NCBI GenBank assembly: GCA_947488485.1
Contig: CANKZO010000041.1
Location: 1 to 16,016 of the forward strand
Direction: 5' to 3'
Origin: Opitutia bacterium
GTDB taxonomy: Bacteria; Verrucomicrobiota; Verrucomicrobiae; Opitutales; UBA953
DNA: 16,016 nt
Shown: positions 13,610 through 16,016 of the stretch, one piece after another
Layout of the letters: each line of letters opens with the position of its first letter
How positions within the stretch are numbered: position 1 is the first letter of the stretch
Position numbers and translations under genes: made by a program
The notes under the pieces: model-generated
What the model saw: only the letters and a program-made list of their open reading frames with translations
What the model was told of the DNA's origin: nothing
Database searches by the model: none

Positions 13610-14920
13610 TTACCAATGACGTTTCTTAAATCCCGCCACCGCGTAATAAGTCAGATAAAGATAGCAGGGCAGCAGCACCCAGTAGCCGGCGCGTTCACCA
13701 TATCCGTCCGCCAGCCATCCGTAAGCCAGCGGGATGAGCGCGTTGCCGCACAGGCCCATGATCATGAGCGAGGCGCCGGTCTTGGTGAAGCGGCCGAGTC
13801 CGTCCAGCGCGAGCGGCCAGATGCCTGCCCAGGTCAGCGAGTTCGAGAGTCCGAGCAGCGTGATGCACCAGAGCGAGACATCGGCGGTCAGCCCGAGGAA
13901 CGTCAGCTGGCCCGGGGCGAAGAGCACGCCGAGCGTGCCGACGACGCCGAGCACCGTGCAGGCGCGCAAGGCCGTGACCTGCGAGATGAAGCGCGGAATC
14001 AGCGCCAGTCCGAGGACGTAGCCGACGATCATTGCGGCTAGCACGCACCCGGGTAGGATCTTCGCCGCGGCGAGCGGGATGCCCATGGTGTCCGCGTAGC
14101 CGATGATGGTATCGACGGCCACGGTCTGCGTGCCGACGTGCAGGAAGATGCCCAGCGCGCCGAGCACGAGTTGCGGAAACTGGAACACGCTGGTCTTCCC
14201 TGCGTTGGCTTCCGCGACGTCGTCGGTCTCATGGTCGGTGTCGATCTCCGGCAAGGGCGACCAGCGCACCAGCAGCCCGAGCAAGGCCAGCACGCCGGCG
14301 ACGACGGCGTAGGGCGTGACCACGCGCCGGATCAGTTCGTCGAGCGCGGCGGCTTTCGTCGCGGCGTCCATCGTCGGCAACGCCGCGAACAGCGCGGTGT
14401 CCGTGACGCGCAGCACGAAGGCGGCGAAGAGGATCGGCGCGAGGATGCCGGCGCCCTTATTGCCGATGCCCATCAGGCTGAAGCGTCGCGCCGCCGAGGC
14501 CTGCGGGCCGAGGACGGTGACGTAGGGGTTGGCGGCGGTCTGCAGGATCGCGAGACCGGCGCCGAGCGTGAACAGACCGCCGAGGAAGACCGGGTAGGCG
14601 CGCGCGTAGGCCGCGGGGATGAAGAGCAACGCGCCGAGCGACATCACCCAGAAGCCGATCATCATCCCCTGTTTGAAGCCGGTCCGGCGGAGCAGCCCCG
14701 CGGCCGGCCACGAGAACAGGAGGTAGGAGATATAGAAAGCGAACGTGACCAGGTAGGCCTCGAAGTGCGTCAGCTCGCAGCCGATCTTGAAATATGGGAT
14801 GAGGATCGCGTTCGCCCACGAGACGAAGCCGAAGATGAAGAACAGCACCGCCACGATCGCGAGCGACACGCGCGTCTGCCCGGGCGTCAGGTCACGGGCA
14901 TGGACGGAGTCAGGGCGCAT
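13610..14920 (-). CDS. FucP-type MFS sugar:H+ symporter
   Basis: A 436-residue inner-membrane permease of the fucose-galactose-glucose:H+ symporter (FHS) family in the major facilitator superfamily. About twelve hydrophobic helices can be counted. Family hallmarks are FFIFGFVSWANAILIPYFK (27-45), GLLRRTGFKQGMMIG in the loop after helix 2, and GAGLAILQTAANPYVTVLGP, the strongly conserved helix-4/5 signature. A hydrophilic central loop contains LPEIDTDHETDDVAEANAGK. Substrate is probably a hexose or deoxyhexose, but FucP, GluP and other branches cannot be separated by eye. There are no sugar-catabolic genes or regulator next to it. Repeat arrays lie directly at its 3' end and upstream of its ATG. 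No Shine-Dalgarno motif. Confidence 0.9.
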   Translation of the reverse strand: MRPDSVHARDLTPGQTRVSLAIVAVLFFIFGFVSWANAILIPYFKIGCELTHFEAYLVTFAFYISYLLFSWPAAGLLRRTGFKQGMMIGFWVMSLGALLFIPAAYARAYPVFLGGLFTLGAGLAILQTAANPYVTVLGPQASAARRFSLMGIGNKGAGILAPILFAAFVLRVTDTALFAALPTMDAATKAAALDELIRRVVTPYAVVAGVLALLGLLVRWSPLPEIDTDHETDDVAEANAGKTSVFQFPQLVLGALGIFLHVGTQTVAVDTIIGYADTMGIPLAAAKILPGCVLAAMIVGYVLGLALIPRFISQVTALRACTVLGVVGTLGVLFAPGQLTFLGLTADVSLWCITLLGLSNSLTWAGIWPLALDGLGRFTKTGASLMIMGLCGNALIPLAYGWLADGYGERAGYWVLLPCYLYLTYYAVAGFKKRHW

Positions 14921-15010
14921 GCGCGGGGGTGAGCCTCAGCCTGCGCGGCCTTCCGGCTGGGGCAACCCCAGACCCTTGCCCTCGCGCAAGCTTCTCTCTT
15001 CGCGCGCTCT

Positions 15011-15034
15011 GGCCAACTGATCAACCGGTCAACT
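15011..15034 (+). repeat. Degenerate period-8 tandem array, GGCCAACT type
   Basis: Three octamers in phase: GGCCAACT, GATCAACC, GGTCAACT, then AACA. It matches the array at 13533-13564 in sequence, order and orientation but has one unit fewer. Confidence 0.8.
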
Positions 15035-15047
15035 AACATCGTCCCAT

Positions 15048-15081
15048 CCGCCACCCGCCACCTGAGGCCGCCACCTGCCAC
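15048..15081 (+). repeat. Period-7 tandem array, CCGCCAC type
   Basis: CCGCCAC, CCGCCAC, then the insert CTGAGG (15062-15067), then CCGCCAC, CTGCCAC. Like its counterpart in region A it follows the octamer array after roughly a dozen bases. Confidence 0.8.
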
Positions 15082-15100
15082 CCGTAATGGGGTCTCTTAC

Positions 15101-15147
15101 CTTTGCACTTTTGCACAGGAGCTCCGCTCCGCTTTGCACCTATGCAC
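15101..15147 (+). repeat. Period-8 CTTTGCAC array split by a hairpin
   Basis: CTTTGCAC, TTTTGCAC (15101-15116), then a 15-nt insert containing GGAGC-TCC-GCTCC (15118-15130), then CTTTGCAC, CTATGCAC (15132-15147). The insert looks like a small palindrome dropped into a four-unit array. Confidence 0.8.
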
Positions 15148-15155
15148 CTGCATCG

Positions 15156-15187
15156 CCCTCGTGTCTACGTGCCCTCGTGCCCTCGAG
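15156..15187 (+). repeat. Period-8 CCCTCGTG array
   Basis: Four octamers in phase: CCCTCGTG, TCTACGTG, CCCTCGTG, CCCTCGAG. Two units of the same family (CCCTCGTG, CCCTCGAA) are at 13514-13529 in region A. Confidence 0.8.
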
Positions 15188-15198
15188 CTACGCCCCCT

Positions 15199-15213
15199 CG
15201 CGGCTCCGCCGCG
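15199..15213 (+). repeat. CGCGGC-TCC-GCCGCG hairpin
   Basis: A perfect 6-bp stem (15199-15204 with 15208-15213) and TCC loop, ending one base before the stop codon of the next gene. It has the same TCC loop as the hairpin inside the CTTTGCAC array. No T-run on either strand. Confidence 0.65.
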
Positions 15214-15214
15214 C

Positions 15215-15619
15215 TCAGCGAATATTCAGACTGGCGGCGTGGTGGGCCTCGATGGCTTGGTCGATCTCACGGATGTAGCGGTCGACCGAGCGGATGGATT
15301 CTGGGCTGAGTTCCGTCGGCAGGATGAAGTTGCCGAGGCTTTCGATCGACGTGTTCAGCGGCCGGAGGTGGTCTTTCTCCACCTTGCGGGTGCCATTCTG
15401 CTCGATTCGCCGAACCAAGGCACGGTTCGCCGCGGCGACTTTCTGGCCGACGGCTTGGAAGCCGTTCGCCGCGGCGATGAACTGGGCCTTGTCCTTGGTC
15501 CGCTGGGCGGCCGTATAGGCGTTCTGGGCTTCCCGCTTCGCGGTGAGCAGGGTATCCCGCTGGCTCGGGATGGCGCAGGCGCAGGCGGCGGCGAGGAGCA
15601 GGAAGACGAAGGATCTCAT
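15215..15619 (-). CDS. Small exported helical protein of unknown function
   Basis: A 134-residue protein with a hydrophobic signal (RSFVFLLLAAACACA, 2-16). Cys13 and Cys15 make a lipoprotein possible, but neither has a standard lipobox. The mature part is rich in Ala, Gln, Arg and Lys and looks almost wholly alpha-helical (about 20-75 and 110-130), for example KREAQNAYTAAQRTKDKAQF. I do not recognise a family. The ATG at 15619 is well supported by GGGAG four bases upstream and a TATAAT further upstream on the minus strand. It appears to be transcribed alone, separated from the upstream slyD gene by a terminator. Confidence 0.78.
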   Translation of the reverse strand: MRSFVFLLLAAACACAIPSQRDTLLTAKREAQNAYTAAQRTKDKAQFIAAANGFQAVGQKVAAANRALVRRIEQNGTRKVEKDHLRPLNTSIESLGNFILPTELSPESIRSVDRYIREIDQAIEAHHAASLNIR

Positions 15620-15623
15620 GTAT

Positions 15624-15628
15624 CTCCC
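15624..15628 (-). promoter_or_regulatory. Ribosome binding site of the exported-protein gene
   Basis: GGGAG on the minus strand, 4 nt before the ATG at 15619, within the longer GAGGGAG. It is the best Shine-Dalgarno motif in the window. Confidence 0.65.
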
Positions 15629-15684
15629 TCAATGGGCTCCGCTTCACCGTCTACAATGTATATATAAAATAAAAACGTGGGTTC

Positions 15685-15690
15685 ATTATA
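15685..15690 (-). promoter_or_regulatory. Candidate -10 box of the exported-protein gene
   Basis: A perfect TATAAT on the minus strand, followed by an AT-rich tract (15655-15679) unusual for this GC-rich DNA. The expected -35 position overlaps the T-run of the slyD terminator (TTTTTC) and is a poor match to TTGACA. Confidence 0.45.
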
Positions 15691-15708
15691 CCCGGCCCCC
15701 GGGGCATG

Positions 15709-15736
15709 AAAAAGGCCGCCCGGTTGGGCGGCCTTT
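15709..15736 (-). terminator. Intrinsic terminator after slyD
   Basis: On the minus strand AAAGGCCGCCC (15736-15726), loop AACC and GGGCGGCCTTT (15721-15711) form an 11-bp stem followed by more T (T-run 15713-15709). It lies 23 nt beyond the slyD stop. On the plus strand the trailing TTTCC is too short for strong termination. Confidence 0.88.
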
Positions 15737-15759
15737 CCTGGCAGCGAACCGGGCTTCGG

Positions 15760-16016
15760 TTACGAGCAACCGCAGCCGCCGGAGCCGCAGCCACCCTGTT
15801 TCTGGGCGGCCGGTTCTTCGGTGGAGCAGCAACCGCCTTCGGAGCCTTCTTCGGTCGAGCAGCAGCCGCCTTCGGAAGCTTCGCCGGAGCCGCAACCGCC
15901 GCCGCCGCAGCAACCGCCGGACTGGTGCGGGTGGCCGTGGGCGAGCTCGGTCGGCTCAGCCGCGCGGACGGAGACGACCTTGATGTCGAAATGGAGCGTC
16001 TTGCCGGCGAGCTCGT
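15760..16016 (-). CDS. slyD: SlyD-type FKBP prolyl isomerase, C-terminal part
   Basis: The visible 84 residues are the end of an FKBP-type peptidyl-prolyl isomerase and metallochaperone. ELAGKTLHFDIKVVSVR (1-17 of the visible part) is the last strand of the FKBP domain, and EPTELAHGHPH (20-30) is the SlyD junction to its metal-binding tail. The tail differs from the His-rich tail of E. coli SlyD: about 50 residues of Gly, Ser and Glu with ten cysteines, mostly in CC pairs, and it includes GSEGGCCSTEE-type repeats twice in tandem. It ends GGCGSGGCGCS. SlyD supplies nickel for hydrogenase maturation in E. coli; metal preference here is not known. The N-terminal half lies beyond position 16016. 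A terminator follows the stop. Confidence 0.88.
   Translation of the reverse strand, partial: ELAGKTLHFDIKVVSVRAAEPTELAHGHPHQSGGCCGGGGCGSGEASEGGCCSTEEGSEGGCCSTEEPAAQKQGGCGSGGCGCS
15814..15879 (-). repeat. 33-bp in-frame tandem duplication in the slyD tail
   Basis: Two consecutive 11-codon units encode ASEGGCCSTEE and GSEGGCCSTEE (15879-15847 and 15846-15814). They differ at the protein level only in the first residue; nucleotide differences are mostly at third positions. Confidence 0.85.

Larger units (their letters stand above)
14921..15214 (+). other. Intergenic repeat region B (upstream of the permease gene)
   Basis: No gene is supported. It holds a CTGGGG/CCCCAG triloop hairpin (14957-14971), a period-8 GGCCAACT-type array (15011-15034), a period-7 CCGCCAC array with a 6-nt interruption (15048-15081), a CTTTGCAC octamer array interrupted by a hairpin (15101-15147), a CCCTCGTG octamer array (15156-15187) and a CGCGGC-TCC-GCCGCG hairpin (15199-15213). 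The permease promoter must lie here but I see no consensus match. Confidence 0.85.

Noticed and set aside
14138..14932. A 264-codon plus-strand frame opposite the permease
   Set aside because: Highly charged, repetitive Arg/Glu/Gln/His composition antisense to a membrane protein gene; no ribosome binding site or domain.
13514..15187. CRISPR array
   Set aside because: Units are 7-8 nt with no unique spacers between them, and no cas gene is present.

Overview
This GC-rich, gene-dense 16 kb window reads as ordinary chromosome from a free-living Gram-negative-type bacterium, with housekeeping and biosynthetic genes on both strands. I favour Verrucomicrobiota, possibly Opitutae. That is an inference from protein flavour (long PurM, FHS-family sugar permease, small lipoproteins), the near absence of Shine-Dalgarno motifs and the GTAG-type hairpin repeats. 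No rRNA gene or diagnostic marker proves it.

Layout. Positions 1-2695 (minus) hold a compact run hisG-aguB-aguA: the first histidine-pathway enzyme, then the two enzymes that turn agmatine into putrescine (aguA runs off the left edge). Divergent from it, 2793-3173 is a small lipoprotein gene ending in a strong intrinsic terminator. Positions 3336-5748 (plus) hold a membrane-anchored AsmA-like protein, grpE and dnaJ. Then nadC, birA, coaX and a 67-residue membrane protein follow (5788-8698), a cofactor block covering NAD, biotin attachment and CoA. Convergent to it on minus are a LysM protein, a Nudix hydrolase and a PfkB-family kinase (10702 down to 8695). A tRNA-Pro(TGG) gene lies at 10790-10865, facing a long-form purM (minus). 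Beyond purM on plus are a small membrane protein of unknown function, a single-cluster ferredoxin and an OsmC-like protein.

From 13384 to the right edge the character changes. A FucP-type sugar permease (minus) is bracketed by two intergenic regions full of short repeats. The left one has three 26-nt units, each GGTAG followed by a 9-bp stem with a 3-nt loop. The stem sequences differ but the geometry is identical, as expected for REP elements mobilised by TnpA-REP (RAYT) proteins. Both regions also carry degenerate 7- and 8-nt tandem arrays of the same families in the same order. This repeat system is the least explained part of the window. The window ends with a small secreted helical protein and the C-terminal half of a SlyD-type prolyl isomerase with an unusual cysteine-rich, internally duplicated metal-binding tail.

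The genes work mainly in amino-acid, polyamine, cofactor and purine metabolism and protein folding. Overlaps of the ATGA type (coaX/membrane protein; Nudix/PfkB) and gaps of 4-12 nt indicate several operons. Nothing resembles a phage, insertion sequence with transposase, CRISPR array or defence island.
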